Shown: positions 17,006 to 26,428, counted from the first letter of the stretch. The stretch: DNA of 39,272 bases from Ruminococcus sp. (GCA_018376535.1 JAHABC010000018.1:1-39272), one strand, 5' to 3'. The notes: generated by a model from the sequence alone, not told the origin. Made by a program: numbers and translations.

Positions 17006-18766
17006 TTACATCTTATCTGGGCAAGTAACCTTTAACATTCCTAGAGCGTTCTCTATAACTTGATTTACTGCCTTACATAGTACTAATCTAGCGACCATTA
17101 GTTCTTGAGTTTCTGCGTTCTTAACAGAACAAGCATCGTAGAACTTATGGAATTTAGTAGCTAAATCGATAGTATACTTAGTAATTCTAGCAGGGTCATA
17201 GTGTATAGCAGACATATCTATTTCGTTAGGGAAAGAGGAAATATATCTAATAAGTTCTCTTTCTTGAGGTTGAGTTAGTAAATCCAAATTAGCATTAGAT
17301 ATATCTACATTGCCTATATTGTTTATTATGCTACAAATTCTAGCGTGAGCATATTGCACATAGAATACAGGGTTTTGTGAAGTCTGTTCTATAGCTAAAT
17401 CTAGGTCGAACTCAAAGTGAGAGTTTGCCTCTCTTAAGTTGAAGAAAAATCTTGCAGAGTCTATTGGAATGTCTTCCAATAGTGTAACCAATGTTATTGC
17501 CTTTCCTGAACGTTTAGATAGCTTTACTGTTTCACCATTTCTAACTAAACGAACCATTTGCATAATAACAGCATCTAACTTATTGGTATCCACGCCTAGA
17601 GCCTTTAAAGCAGCCTTTAAACGTGGTACATATCCGTGATGGTCAGCACCAAGAACATCAATAGCCTTATCGAAACCACGAGTTACTAACTTATTGTAAT
17701 GGTAGGCAATATCTGGAACTACATAGGTAGGTATTCCGTTTGCTCTAACTATAACGAAATCTTTTTCTGCACCAAATTTAGATGCCTTGAACCAAGTAGC
17801 ACCATCTTGTTCGTAGGTATAGCCTAAATCTTTTAGCTTTTTGATGACTTGAGCAACACTTCCATCATTGTGTAGAGTACTTTCTCTAAACCAGTTATCG
17901 TAGGTAATACGATATTTTTTCAAATCACGTTCAAGCCCTTGAATGTTTAAAGGTAGAGCATATTCAACCAAAGCATCTTTTCTAGCTTGTTCGTCCATAG
18001 TTACGAACTTATCGCCATGGATATCGGCGAAGTTTTTAGCATGGATAATGATATCCACACCCTTGTAGACGTCTTCAGGCATTGGAAAGTTAGTATCGTC
18101 ATTGTATATACATTGACAGAAATCTTCAATAGTAGAAGTCTTTTCAGCAAAAGATTTTAAAATATCTTGTCTATCTGGGGCAAAGAGTTGTAGATATCTT
18201 AACTCTAAAGAGTTTCCAAACTTTTCAACTTGATTTCCTGCATCGTTGATATAAAACTCTCTTTGAACATCATAACCAGCCCAATCTAGTACAGATGCAA
18301 GACAGTCACCGATAGCACCTCCACGAGCATTTCCAATGTGCATAGGGCCAGTTGGATTTGCAGATACAAATTCTACTAAAACTCTTTTGCCACTGCCTAG
18401 ATTAGTTCTACCAAACTTATCCTTTTCAGTGATAACATTATCTACAACGCTAGAAAACCACTTTTGATTTAAAAAGAAGTTAATAAATCCAGGGCCAGCA
18501 ATTTCCACTTTATCGAAATAAGAACCTTCAAGGTCTAACTCTTGACATACAAGTTCAGCAATCTTACGAGGGGGCATCTTCAAGGCTTTTGCAGATACCA
18601 TGGCTACGTTGACAGCAAAGTCACCATGAGATTTATCTGCAGGGACTTCAATTCTAAATGGAGGTAGTGGTTCAGCAGGGATTTTTTCTGCTCCAACCAA
18701 TCTGCCTAGAGAAGATAGTATTAGTTGTTTAAGTTCCTCTGAGGCTATTTTAACATAATCTGACAT
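17006..18766 (-). CDS. argS: Arginine--tRNA ligase
   Basis: A 586-residue class I synthetase. N-terminal Add-1 domain (ADKSHGDFAVN), HIGH box as HIGN at 143-146 inside SANPTGPMHIGNARGG, KMSKS-equivalent KLSKRSG, and the DALR anticodon domain starting near YVQYAHARIC. Arginyl-tRNA synthetases commonly have degenerate KMSKS, so this is normal. It is the last gene of the ddl-murI-DUF1934-argS operon; DUF1934 (ywiB) next to argS is conserved in many Firmicutes. Confidence 0.97.
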   Translation of the reverse strand: MSDYVKIASEELKQLILSSLGRLVGAEKIPAEPLPPFRIEVPADKSHGDFAVNVAMVSAKALKMPPRKIAELVCQELDLEGSYFDKVEIAGPGFINFFLNQKWFSSVVDNVITEKDKFGRTNLGSGKRVLVEFVSANPTGPMHIGNARGGAIGDCLASVLDWAGYDVQREFYINDAGNQVEKFGNSLELRYLQLFAPDRQDILKSFAEKTSTIEDFCQCIYNDDTNFPMPEDVYKGVDIIIHAKNFADIHGDKFVTMDEQARKDALVEYALPLNIQGLERDLKKYRITYDNWFRESTLHNDGSVAQVIKKLKDLGYTYEQDGATWFKASKFGAEKDFVIVRANGIPTYVVPDIAYHYNKLVTRGFDKAIDVLGADHHGYVPRLKAALKALGVDTNKLDAVIMQMVRLVRNGETVKLSKRSGKAITLVTLLEDIPIDSARFFFNLREANSHFEFDLDLAIEQTSQNPVFYVQYAHARICSIINNIGNVDISNANLDLLTQPQERELIRYISSFPNEIDMSAIHYDPARITKYTIDLATKFHKFYDACSVKNAETQELMVARLVLCKAVNQVIENALGMLKVTCPDKM

Positions 18767-18815
18767 TTTGTAACAACCTTTCTATATAATATATAGCATA
18801 TACTATTGAACGTTA

Positions 18816-19313
18816 TTATATTAATTCAACAGATATATCTATTTCATTTTCCGATACAAATGAACCATTCATATCGATAGTATACTTCATGTGTAAAGTT
18901 CCACCGTTTTCATTAAAAGAGTTTTCTATCACATTAGCCATAACACCAATCAATACGCTACCCATAGGAGTAGTATATTGACTATATAGTTTTTTATCAT
19001 ATTGAACTATTAAATCCGAACCTACTTTGTTACCACGTCTAAGAATAGAAACCAAATCATTTTTTTTAGCAGTAATCTTAGTTTCGCAATCGTAGAAACC
19101 AGTAACTTCGGTATCTTGGTATATTATTTGTGTTAAATTACCTTTCTGTCTGTATACACCTTTAGTGATAAGTTCAGTGGTATCCTCCTCATCATCTTGC
19201 CCGATATATATAGTATTTATTTTAATAATAGCATTTTCTTCTTTAGAATTAATTTTTTCAGCATTAGTAATAATATTATCATTACCATTAGCAACAATTT
19301 CACTATTAATCAT
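18816..19313 (-). CDS. DUF1934 (YwiB-like) beta-barrel protein
   Basis: A 165-residue protein. Residues 1-25 are polar and probably disordered. The remainder has the DUF1934 pattern: KGVYRQKGNLTQIIYQDTE, then SILRRGNKVGSDLIVQY and TPMGSVLIGVMAN, ending in a strand-rich MKYTIDMNG. The domain is a calycin-like barrel; its ligand is unknown. B. subtilis ywiB is likewise directly upstream of argS. Gaps of 19 nt to murI and 49 nt to argS indicate one transcript. Confidence 0.85.
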   Translation of the reverse strand: MINSEIVANGNDNIITNAEKINSKEENAIIKINTIYIGQDDEEDTTELITKGVYRQKGNLTQIIYQDTEVTGFYDCETKITAKKNDLVSILRRGNKVGSDLIVQYDKKLYSQYTTPMGSVLIGVMANVIENSFNENGGTLHMKYTIDMNGSFVSENEIDISVELI

Positions 19314-19332
19314 TTTAAAACTCCGTTTAACG

Positions 19333-20151
19333 TTACTTTAGGTGATGTACATCGCCTTTAAAGACTTTGCCTTTAATCTCATCACCCAAGAAATTTTTAG
19401 CATTTTCCTCAAATAGTTGAATACTATCGCTAACGTAGAACTCATTTTTACCGAGTTCAGTTCTATCTGTTAGCAGATTATTTTCAGTTAGATATTCTTT
19501 GGCATACTTTCCAGCCTCTGCTCCAGAAGATATTAAAGTTACGCTATCGCCTAAGATATCAGCAATGATATCTTTAATTATTGGATAGTGTGTGCAACCT
19601 AATATTAGAGTATCTGCACCGAACTTTTTAATAGGTTCAAGATATTCTTCTGCGATTATCTTAGTTACAACATTATCTCTGTTGGTATAGCCGTTTTCTA
19701 CTAGATGTACAAACATAGGACAAGAAACTCCAAGAACCTCTATAGAGCTATCCATAGATTTTATAGTAGTTACATAACTTTCACTTCTAATGGTTGCAGG
19801 AGTTCCAATAATACCAACCTTTTTATTTTTGGTTATCTTACAAGCAGTTTTACAAGCAGGTATTACTACTCCGACAAAGTGAGTGTTTATATCTTCAATT
19901 GGATTGCTTAAAACGGTTGAACTAACAGTTCCACAAGCAGCGATAATCATTTTAATCTTATGAGATTTTAAAAAGTTTATATCCTGTTTAGCGTACTTTA
20001 AGATGGTTTCCTTACTTCTAGAGCCGTATGGTATTCTAGCAGTATCGCCAAAATAGATAATGTTTTCATTAGGTAATATAGAGTTTAACTCTTTAACAGT
20101 AGTTAAGCCACCCATACCAGAGTCGAAAACTCCTATAGCATAGTTTTTCAT
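19333..20151 (-). CDS. murI: Glutamate racemase
   Basis: A 272-residue cofactor-independent racemase making D-glutamate for peptidoglycan. N-terminal GVFDSGMGGLTTVKEL, the two catalytic cysteines in AACGTVSS (C73) and LGCTHYPI (C186), and GDTARIPYG. The first Cys motif reads CGT rather than the more usual CNT; both cysteines are present, so activity is expected. It lies between ddl and DUF1934 in the same operon, consistent with supply of D-amino acids to the wall. Confidence 0.95.
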   Translation of the reverse strand: MKNYAIGVFDSGMGGLTTVKELNSILPNENIIYFGDTARIPYGSRSKETILKYAKQDINFLKSHKIKMIIAACGTVSSTVLSNPIEDINTHFVGVVIPACKTACKITKNKKVGIIGTPATIRSESYVTTIKSMDSSIEVLGVSCPMFVHLVENGYTNRDNVVTKIIAEEYLEPIKKFGADTLILGCTHYPIIKDIIADILGDSVTLISSGAEAGKYAKEYLTENNLLTDRTELGKNEFYVSDSIQLFEENAKNFLGDEIKGKVFKGDVHHLK

Positions 20152-20181
20152 TAAATAAAAACCTCTTTCTAATAAATAAGA

Positions 20182-21255
20182 TTAGCTTCTTTTTTCTATA
20201 GCTTCAGTAATAAGAGTATCTAGCAAAGTAGGGTAGTCAATACCTATTTCGTTCATTAACTTTGGATACATACTAATAGGAGTAAATCCCGGTAGAGTAT
20301 TAATTTCATTTAATATTACATCACCATTTTCAAGTACAAAGAAGTCGCATCTTGAAAGGCTTTGACAACCCATAGCTTTAAAAGCTTTTTTAGCGGTATC
20401 TTGTAACTTTTTGATAGTAACCTCATCTAAATCGGCTGGGATATGTAGTACTGTAGATTTATCTTCATACTTAGCCTTAAAATCGTAGAAATCGTACTTA
20501 GATACTGTTTCTATTTCTCCAGGTACAGATGCTATTAGATTATTAAATCCCATTACAGCAACTTCTACTTCTCTACCTACTATAGTTTCTTCAATGACAA
20601 CTTTAGTATCATGGTTGAAAGCTAAACTAATGGCATCTAATAGTTGACTTCTATTGTACGCCTTGCTTATACCTATAGATGAACCTGCATTAGCTGGTTT
20701 TACAAACATTGGATATTTTAGATTGCTTTCAACTCTATCAACTTCAGCATCAAGATTTAAAATATCGTTATATAGAACAGTATCGAACTTAGCAGTTTTA
20801 ATTCCGTTAGCCTCTAAAATCATATGAGTGAAAGCCTTATCCATACAACTAGCAGATGCTAAGACTCCACAACCAACATAAGGTATCTGAGCAAGTTCAA
20901 ACATACCTTGAATAGTTCCATCTTCACCATTCTTTCCGTGTAGCACTGGAAAGATTACGTCTATCTTTCTATGATAGTAGTTACCATTATCAAGAGTTAT
21001 AAGACCTCTATATACTGGATTTACTGATATAAATGCATGGGTACAATCTGGATTGCTTTCCCATGCTCCAGTTGGAATACTCTCATATGAACCTGGATAG
21101 TACAACCAATTACCTTTTTTTGTAATACCTATACAAGTTACTTCATACTTATCAGTTGGAATATTTTTAATTACATTATACGCAGATACTAATGAAACAT
21201 CATGTTCACTAGATTTTCCACCAAATATAACAGCAACATTAATCTTACTAGGCAT
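20182..21255 (-). CDS. ddl: D-alanine--D-alanine ligase
   Basis: A 357-residue ATP-grasp enzyme that joins two D-Ala for the peptidoglycan stem. Features in order: VIFGGKSSEHDVSL, FPVLHGKNGEDGTIQGMFE, PYVGCGVLASA, FVKPANAGSSIGI, and a metal-binding C-terminus with LNEINTLPGFTPISMYPK. Many Ddl of D-Ala type have a Tyr-Ser pair in the omega region; specificity cannot be settled here, but nothing suggests D-Ala-D-Lac. First gene of a four-gene operon with its own promoter; GGAGT precedes the ATG. Confidence 0.95.
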   Translation of the reverse strand: MPSKINVAVIFGGKSSEHDVSLVSAYNVIKNIPTDKYEVTCIGITKKGNWLYYPGSYESIPTGAWESNPDCTHAFISVNPVYRGLITLDNGNYYHRKIDVIFPVLHGKNGEDGTIQGMFELAQIPYVGCGVLASASCMDKAFTHMILEANGIKTAKFDTVLYNDILNLDAEVDRVESNLKYPMFVKPANAGSSIGISKAYNRSQLLDAISLAFNHDTKVVIEETIVGREVEVAVMGFNNLIASVPGEIETVSKYDFYDFKAKYEDKSTVLHIPADLDEVTIKKLQDTAKKAFKAMGCQSLSRCDFFVLENGDVILNEINTLPGFTPISMYPKLMNEIGIDYPTLLDTLITEAIEKRS

Positions 21256-21292
21256 AATATATTACTCCTCTGTTATTCTAAAAATAAAATTA

Positions 21293-21332
21293 CAAGCAAT
21301 TACTTATTAATGTATAAAATGCTAATTACTTG
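21293..21332 (-). promoter_or_regulatory. Inverted repeat in the ddl operon leader
   Basis: Near-perfect 10-bp arms (21293-21302 and 21323-21332) with a 20-nt loop start about 15 nt after the -10. It could form a leader hairpin or a binding site; no known riboswitch was recognised. Confidence 0.4.
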
Positions 21333-21346
21333 CCATTGTCTTAATA

Positions 21347-21375
21347 ATTTTACCACAAAACTGCGATTAGTTCAA
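21347..21375 (-). promoter_or_regulatory. Putative promoter of ddl-murI-DUF1934-argS
   Basis: TTGAAC, a 17-bp spacer and TAAAAT on the minus strand, about 80 nt before the ddl start. Confidence 0.6.
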
Positions 21376-21420
21376 GTGATTTTCTTAACTTTTTAAATAC
21401 TATGTTTCAATTTTGGATAT

Positions 21421-21465
21421 TATTCTAAATAATAAACTTCCTTGATGATAACTTTTCAAGGAAGT
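21421..21465 (-). terminator. Terminator of pfp
   Basis: A perfect 10-bp stem (ACTTCCTTGA / TCAAGGAAGT) with a 10-nt loop; on the minus strand it is followed by a U-rich tail (TTATTATTT). It lies about 60 nt after the pfp stop and before the ddl promoter. Confidence 0.65.
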
Positions 21466-21521
21466 CTATTGTATTATAATGAGTTATCCTTAATATTTAG
21501 TAGATTAGAGTATTTGTATAT

Positions 21522-22742
21522 TTATCTTAAGATACTCTCTTGAATTTTAAAATGCTGAGGTATACCATTTTTCATCTGTAGATTAACTTGTCCTTGCACT
21601 AATGGTAAGAAGTATTTTATAGCATCATCGTTGATGTTGTTAGAGTACTCATTAATCCATTTTTTAGGGAAAAACTTTTCTTTGTTTGCAATCTGATTTG
21701 CTGAAACGGTTTCTACTCTAATTGAGTATGGAACGTCGCTTACACGTTTGAATACTACAATCTTACCAGTTTCGCCACACAATGCAGATTTAACACCCAT
21801 TTCACCAATTAATACAGCCTCATCAATATCGGTTTTGGAGCATAGGTGAGAAGAACATCTTTGCATAACGTTTAGTTCAATGGAACGTACTTTGCAGTGC
21901 ATACTATCACGGACGATGTTTTCCAAACGTTTGCCCACTCCAGATAGATACTTATGACCAAAATTATCAACAAGAACTTCACTAGAGGTATCTTCTGGAA
22001 GGTTTACACCCTCTGATACTGCAACTATTACAGCTTTATGTTTAGCACGTTTATCACGGATATCTTCTAGGAACTTATCTATAGAGAAGTTTCCTTCAGG
22101 AAGATATATCAAATGAGGAGCAGTTTCGCCATTAGCTCTTAAAATGCAAGTAGATGCAGTCAACCAACCTGCATGACGTCCCATAATTTCTATAATAGTA
22201 ACACTATCTATACTGTATACCGAACTATCTCTAATGATTTCTTGAACGGTAGTGGTAACATATTTAACAGCAGAACCAAAACCTGGAGTATGGTCGGTAC
22301 AACATAAGTCGTTATCGATAGTTTTTGGAATACCTATAACTTTAATATCTATGTTATTTTCAATCATATACTTAGATAGTTTTTCAACTGTATCCATGGA
22401 GTCATTGCCTCCGATATAGAAAAATGCTCCAATACGTCTTTTTTGAAGATTTTCTACTATCTTTTGATACGTTTCCTCATCTTCAGTAGAAGATTTTAAT
22501 TTATATCTGCAAGAACCTAGTACTGTAGATGGTGTCTGTTTTAAAAGTTCGATATCTTCATTACTAGTGATAAATCTTTTTAAATCTATAAAATTATCTT
22601 TAATAACGCCCTCTATACCGTTTATAGAACCGAATACGGCATCTATTTCTTTAGTGCGAAGTGCCTCGGTAAAAACTCCTACTAAAGAGCCGTTTATCGC
22701 ACAAGTTGGACCTCCCGATTGTGCTACTGCTATATTAATCAT
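21522..22742 (-). CDS. pfp: 6-phosphofructokinase, pyrophosphate-dependent type
   Basis: A 406-residue phosphofructokinase. N-terminal AVAQSGGPTCAINGSL, the phosphoryl-donor loop GGNDSMDTV where ATP enzymes have GGDGS, PKTIDNDL (TIDND is the general PFK motif), and EIMGRHAGWLTAS. The Asp in place of the second Gly of the ATP loop marks PPi use, a common clostridial arrangement allowing reversible glycolysis. The donor assignment is by motif only. Monocistronic with a good promoter and terminator. Confidence 0.92.
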   Translation of the reverse strand: MINIAVAQSGGPTCAINGSLVGVFTEALRTKEIDAVFGSINGIEGVIKDNFIDLKRFITSNEDIELLKQTPSTVLGSCRYKLKSSTEDEETYQKIVENLQKRRIGAFFYIGGNDSMDTVEKLSKYMIENNIDIKVIGIPKTIDNDLCCTDHTPGFGSAVKYVTTTVQEIIRDSSVYSIDSVTIIEIMGRHAGWLTASTCILRANGETAPHLIYLPEGNFSIDKFLEDIRDKRAKHKAVIVAVSEGVNLPEDTSSEVLVDNFGHKYLSGVGKRLENIVRDSMHCKVRSIELNVMQRCSSHLCSKTDIDEAVLIGEMGVKSALCGETGKIVVFKRVSDVPYSIRVETVSANQIANKEKFFPKKWINEYSNNINDDAIKYFLPLVQGQVNLQMKNGIPQHFKIQESILR

Positions 22743-22783
22743 GCTAAAAACTCCTTTGAATTTGTATTTTTATTGATATCAAA

Positions 22784-22812
22784 ATTATAACATATCTATG
22801 ATAGTTTTTCAA
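22784..22812 (-). promoter_or_regulatory. Sigma-A promoter of pfp
   Basis: TTGAAA, a 17-bp spacer and TATAAT on the minus strand, about 40 nt before the ATG. Confidence 0.75.
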
Positions 22813-22942
22813 CTACAAACACTATTTTTGTAATATTTATTAGTTTTAAAAATTATGTAACGTTTACATTCTACAAAATATATAATAGCTTGTATGTTTG
22901 TGTGTAAATTTTGAAAGTGTTCTAAAAAAGTATCAAAAATAT

Positions 22943-22971
22943 TTGACCTTATGTGATTTGTGTTGTATAAT
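22943..22971 (+). promoter_or_regulatory. Sigma-A promoter of the CPBP-NADAR-dac-PAP2 operon
   Basis: TTGACC, a 17-bp spacer and TATAAT, about 37 nt before the first ATG. Confidence 0.78.
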
Positions 22972-23008
22972 AGTAGTAATCTAAAAATTTTGAAAGGTGG
23001 CATATTTA

Positions 23009-24121
23009 ATGAATAATCAAAGTTTAGACTACACTAGTACTATTCCTAATAGATTTAATCCGTTTAAAAATGATACCGAAAATATAAAATATCGTGATGA
23101 CTACAGAAAGATAGTTCCACAAATATCGGTTAGTGGTTGTGTAATTCCAGAAGAACCATCTAAGTTTGAAAAGAAGAATATAAGAAAAATCTATAATAGA
23201 ACTAGTTTAGTCTTGATAATACATCTATTATTAACCAACGTGGTGGTTGCTATAATAGGAGTTATTATGGCATTGTGTTCTAATTTAATAGGTGGATTAA
23301 CTTACCTAAACGATTTTATTAAGAATAGTTCAGTATCTCTTGATATGGTTGCTATAACTTATACTATAGTTAATATAGTATCTTTTTTGATTGGTTGTAA
23401 ACTGTTGAATATATCCATTAAAGATGTATTCAATAAACCTGAAGTTACTTCCTTGGGTATGGCTAGACATATTTCAATAGCATGGTGCTTTCAAGGTGCT
23501 TGTTTGATAGTAGTATCTATAATGTGTTCAATATTTATATCGTTGGGCTTTGATAATATCGTTCCACAAACTGCCCTTGATAATAATACTGGAGGTATGA
23601 CTTACTATATAGCAACTTTTATATATACTTGTATTATTGCTCCAATAACCGAGGAAATGCTCTTTAGAGGTGTTGTATTAAAAGGTTTTTCCGTGGTAAG
23701 TCAGCGTTTTGGAATATTTATGTCGGCTTTGCTATTCGGATTGCTACATGGAAATCTACCACAGTTTATAACTACTTTTTGTGTTGGAATATATCTAGGA
23801 TTTGTTGCAACTAAATATAATTCAATACTACCAACTATAATAATGCACTTCTTTATAAATTTAGTTCCAACTTTAATAGATATGTTCTGTAGTAACAATG
23901 AAACTCTAAACAATATGGTGCTACTAGGATTTTATGGCATTATGATTGCTTTAGGTATACTATTCATGGCTTTAGGTTTTAGAAAGCAATCTAATAGATT
24001 ACCTATACAAACTACATCACAAAGAAAAAGAACTCTACCAGTAGCGATATCATCGGTGGGAGTTATTGCTATAGTTTTGATATACTTAGTATCTATGATA
24101 TTTAATCATTTGAGTTCATAA
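23009..24121 (+). CDS. CPBP (CAAX/Abi) family intramembrane protease
   Basis: A 370-residue polytopic membrane protein. A hydrophilic N-terminal 65 residues is followed by several membrane spans. The CPBP motifs are ITEEMLFRG (Glu215, Glu216, Arg220), HGNLPQF near 247 and HFFINL near 281, which match the metal-binding Glu/His set of this family. Such proteins process prenylated or bacteriocin-related substrates, or act as immunity/regulated proteases; the substrate here is unknown. The ATG at 23009 is chosen because GAAAGGTGG lies eight bases upstream; an in-frame GTG overlaps that site. First gene of a four-gene operon. Confidence 0.9.
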   Translation: MNNQSLDYTSTIPNRFNPFKNDTENIKYRDDYRKIVPQISVSGCVIPEEPSKFEKKNIRKIYNRTSLVLIIHLLLTNVVVAIIGVIMALCSNLIGGLTYLNDFIKNSSVSLDMVAITYTIVNIVSFLIGCKLLNISIKDVFNKPEVTSLGMARHISIAWCFQGACLIVVSIMCSIFISLGFDNIVPQTALDNNTGGMTYYIATFIYTCIIAPITEEMLFRGVVLKGFSVVSQRFGIFMSALLFGLLHGNLPQFITTFCVGIYLGFVATKYNSILPTIIMHFFINLVPTLIDMFCSNNETLNNMVLLGFYGIMIALGILFMALGFRKQSNRLPIQTTSQRKRTLPVAISSVGVIAIVLIYLVSMIFNHLSS

Positions 24122-24132
24122 GGAGGTAATTT

Positions 24133-24687
24133 ATGGAATATAATATACAAGACGTTTTAAATAAGTTCGATGCTAAACAGAAATTAAAATATCTATTTTT
24201 TTGGGGACATACTCCATATAGTGAATACTCTGTAGATAAAAGTTGTTTAAGTCAATGGTATAAATGCTCTTTTGTGGTAGATAATATTACTTATAATACT
24301 ACTGAACAGTTTATGATGTCTAAAAAAGCTATGCTATTCAATGATATGCAAACCTTCCAACGAATTATGAACGCTAATCACCCTAATGAGTTTAAACAGT
24401 TAGGCCGTGAAGTTAAAAACTTCGATGAAAAACGTTGGGAAGAAAATCGTTTTAACATAGTGGTAGAAGGTAATTTAGCAAAATTCTCTCAAAATGATAA
24501 CTTAAAATACTTTTTATTATCTACTAAAGATAGAATTCTTGTGGAGGCTAGTCCATATGATACCATTTGGGGTATCGGATTAAGTGCAAAAAGTTCTAAC
24601 ATTACAAATCCACATAGTTGGAAAGGCTTGAACCTTTTAGGTTTCGCTCTTATGCAAGTTAGAGATTGTATTCTAACTGGTAACTAA
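24133..24687 (+). CDS. NADAR (YbiA/DUF1768) family N-glycosidase
   Basis: A 184-residue NADAR protein: FFWGHTPYSEYSVDKSCLSQ near the N-terminus, then NTTEQFMMSKKAMLF, RFNIVVEGNLAKFSQN and the C-terminal DTIWGIGLS plus W-KGLNLLGFALMQVRD. The family cleaves N-glycosidic bonds in riboflavin-pathway intermediates or removes ADP-ribose from guanine in nucleic acid. No DarT-like ADP-ribosyltransferase or riboflavin gene is nearby, so its role here is open. It begins 11 nt after the CPBP gene with an AGGAGG site overlapping that stop codon, so translation is probably coupled. Confidence 0.92.
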   Translation: MEYNIQDVLNKFDAKQKLKYLFFWGHTPYSEYSVDKSCLSQWYKCSFVVDNITYNTTEQFMMSKKAMLFNDMQTFQRIMNANHPNEFKQLGREVKNFDEKRWEENRFNIVVEGNLAKFSQNDNLKYFLLSTKDRILVEASPYDTIWGIGLSAKSSNITNPHSWKGLNLLGFALMQVRDCILTGN

Positions 24688-24711
24688 TTTTTTGAAAGGA
24701 TTTATTTTATA

Positions 24712-25848
24712 GTGCAATATAAAAAGAAATCGCATGGCAAAAATGCGATTAGTATACTAACGTTTATAGTTTTGATATCCTTAATGGTTGCAAGTGTAGT
24801 CTTTATTCTAAATAAACATAAGACTACAGATACTATAAGCGACCAAGTTTCAATAGGTCAAAGTGATGTGAAATCTATACAAGCTACTTTACTAACCGAA
24901 GATATTCCTATTAATCAATCTAGTAATTTAGTGGATACTACTATAGCTCTAAATAGTGCTACAGTAAATGATAGTTATTATCAATATTTAAAGCCTAAAG
25001 ATTTAAATGCTAAGTATGTCATGGTCTATAATAAGACTACTAATCAGATAGTGTATCAAAAAGATATAGATGCTTTATGTTATCCAGCAAGTACCACAAA
25101 ACTTCTAACTTGTGCCGTGGCTTTGGAGTATGTTTCTCCAGATACTATATTCACCGTTGGTGATGAGTTATCTTTAGTACCTGCCGATTCAAGTTTAGCG
25201 TATCTAAGTAAGGGTGAAAAGATATCTTTAAACGATTTACTGTATGGCTTGATGTTACCATCTGGTAACGATGCAGGTTATGTAATCGCAGTAAACGTAG
25301 CAAGACGTGTATCTGGTAACGATAAACTTTCTAATAAAGATGCTGTATCTTACTTTGCCGAACTTATGAACAAAACAGCTAAAAATATAGGCATGGAAAA
25401 CAGTAACTTTGTAGTTCCAGATGGATTTCATGATGACAAACACTACGTTACTACTAAAGATATGATGAAACTTCTACTATATGCAGATAGCTTTCCTTTA
25501 TTAAAGAAAGTAGCATCTACTTATAAGTATCAAGTTAAGATAAAAAGTGGTCAAGATTATACTTGGTTGAACTCTAATAGATTAATCGATAAATCTAGTG
25601 AGTTCTATTATGAGGGCGTATCTACTGGAAAGACTGGTTTCCATGATGATGCTGGTCACTGTATGGCTTTCGTATGTAATAAGAATGGTATGGATATCTA
25701 TGTAGTTATTATGAACTCTCAAACTGCTATATATCGTAACAGAGATGCTCTTAACTTGTTAAATATGATATACAATCCAAAAGAAATAAAGATAGGGGAA
25801 CAATGGGACTTAAAACCTGATGAAACTACCTCTAAAAAAGGTGATTGA
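24712..25848 (+). CDS. D-alanyl-D-alanine carboxypeptidase (penicillin-binding protein, DacA/DacF type)
   Basis: A 378-residue S11 peptidase with a GTG start. A membrane anchor at about 13-33 is uncleaved or a signal peptide. The active site set is complete: SxxK as STTK (Ser127-Lys130), SGN at 184-186 and KTG at 307-309. It trims the terminal D-Ala of peptidoglycan stems outside the membrane. The usual C-terminal PBP5-like domain appears very short or absent (the protein ends about 70 residues after KTG). AAAGGA is 11 nt upstream of the start. It sits between NADAR and PAP2 genes in one operon. Confidence 0.93.
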   Translation: MQYKKKSHGKNAISILTFIVLISLMVASVVFILNKHKTTDTISDQVSIGQSDVKSIQATLLTEDIPINQSSNLVDTTIALNSATVNDSYYQYLKPKDLNAKYVMVYNKTTNQIVYQKDIDALCYPASTTKLLTCAVALEYVSPDTIFTVGDELSLVPADSSLAYLSKGEKISLNDLLYGLMLPSGNDAGYVIAVNVARRVSGNDKLSNKDAVSYFAELMNKTAKNIGMENSNFVVPDGFHDDKHYVTTKDMMKLLLYADSFPLLKKVASTYKYQVKIKSGQDYTWLNSNRLIDKSSEFYYEGVSTGKTGFHDDAGHCMAFVCNKNGMDIYVVIMNSQTAIYRNRDALNLLNMIYNPKEIKIGEQWDLKPDETTSKKGD

Positions 25849-25850
25849 TT

Positions 25851-26414
25851 ATGCAATATATTCAAAATTTAGATGTTCAAATACTATTATATATTCAAGA
25901 ACATCTTAGAACTCAAAACTTTAATGACTTCTTTATGGAGTTTACTCATCTTGGAAATGGTGGCGTACTTTGGATTGGTATTAGTTTAATCTTAATGATT
26001 TTTAGAAAGACTAGAAGGATTGGTTTTGTATGTGCTGTATCCTTAATGATAGGTGCTTTAGTTACTAATGTTACTCTAAAGAATATAGTCGCTAGACCCA
26101 GACCTTTCGATACTATTCAAGATTTAACTGTATTGATAAAATATCCAACCGATTATTCTTTTCCATCGGGACATACTACATCGTGGTTTGCTAGTGGGAC
26201 TAGTATGTTCTTGATGCTTAATAAAAAGTATTCATATGTATTTTTGATATTGGCATCTATAATGGGATTTTCTAGGTTATATGTAGGAGTACACTATCCA
26301 ACAGACGTATTATGTGGCTTGATAATTGGTGTATTTTCTGCAATAATATCATATAATATTATAAGGGTTATATATAAAAACAGAGAATTAAAACTTACTA
26401 ATCATATGGACTAG
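25851..26414 (+). CDS. PAP2 family membrane phosphatase
   Basis: A 187-residue protein with about five membrane spans. Signature motifs are complete: KNIVARPRP (77-85), PSGHT (105-109) and SRLYVGVHYPTDV (141-153). Members dephosphorylate undecaprenyl pyrophosphate, phosphatidate or similar lipids on the outer face of the membrane; being next to a D,D-carboxypeptidase, recycling of the undecaprenyl carrier is a reasonable guess. The start is the ATG two bases after the upstream stop, with AAGGTG eight bases before it. Confidence 0.93.
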   Translation: MQYIQNLDVQILLYIQEHLRTQNFNDFFMEFTHLGNGGVLWIGISLILMIFRKTRRIGFVCAVSLMIGALVTNVTLKNIVARPRPFDTIQDLTVLIKYPTDYSFPSGHTTSWFASGTSMFLMLNKKYSYVFLILASIMGFSRLYVGVHYPTDVLCGLIIGVFSAIISYNIIRVIYKNRELKLTNHMD

Positions 26415-26428
26415 TAAGTTCACAAGAT

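Noticed and set aside
19333..20151. MurI with CGT instead of CNT as an inactive enzyme
   Set aside because: Both catalytic cysteines and the surrounding motifs are present, and the change occurs in otherwise normal clostridial-looking proteins.
23701..23913. Minus-strand and alternative-frame reading frames inside genes across the window
   Set aside because: They overlap strongly conserved proteins in full, lack ribosome sites and show no recognisable domain.
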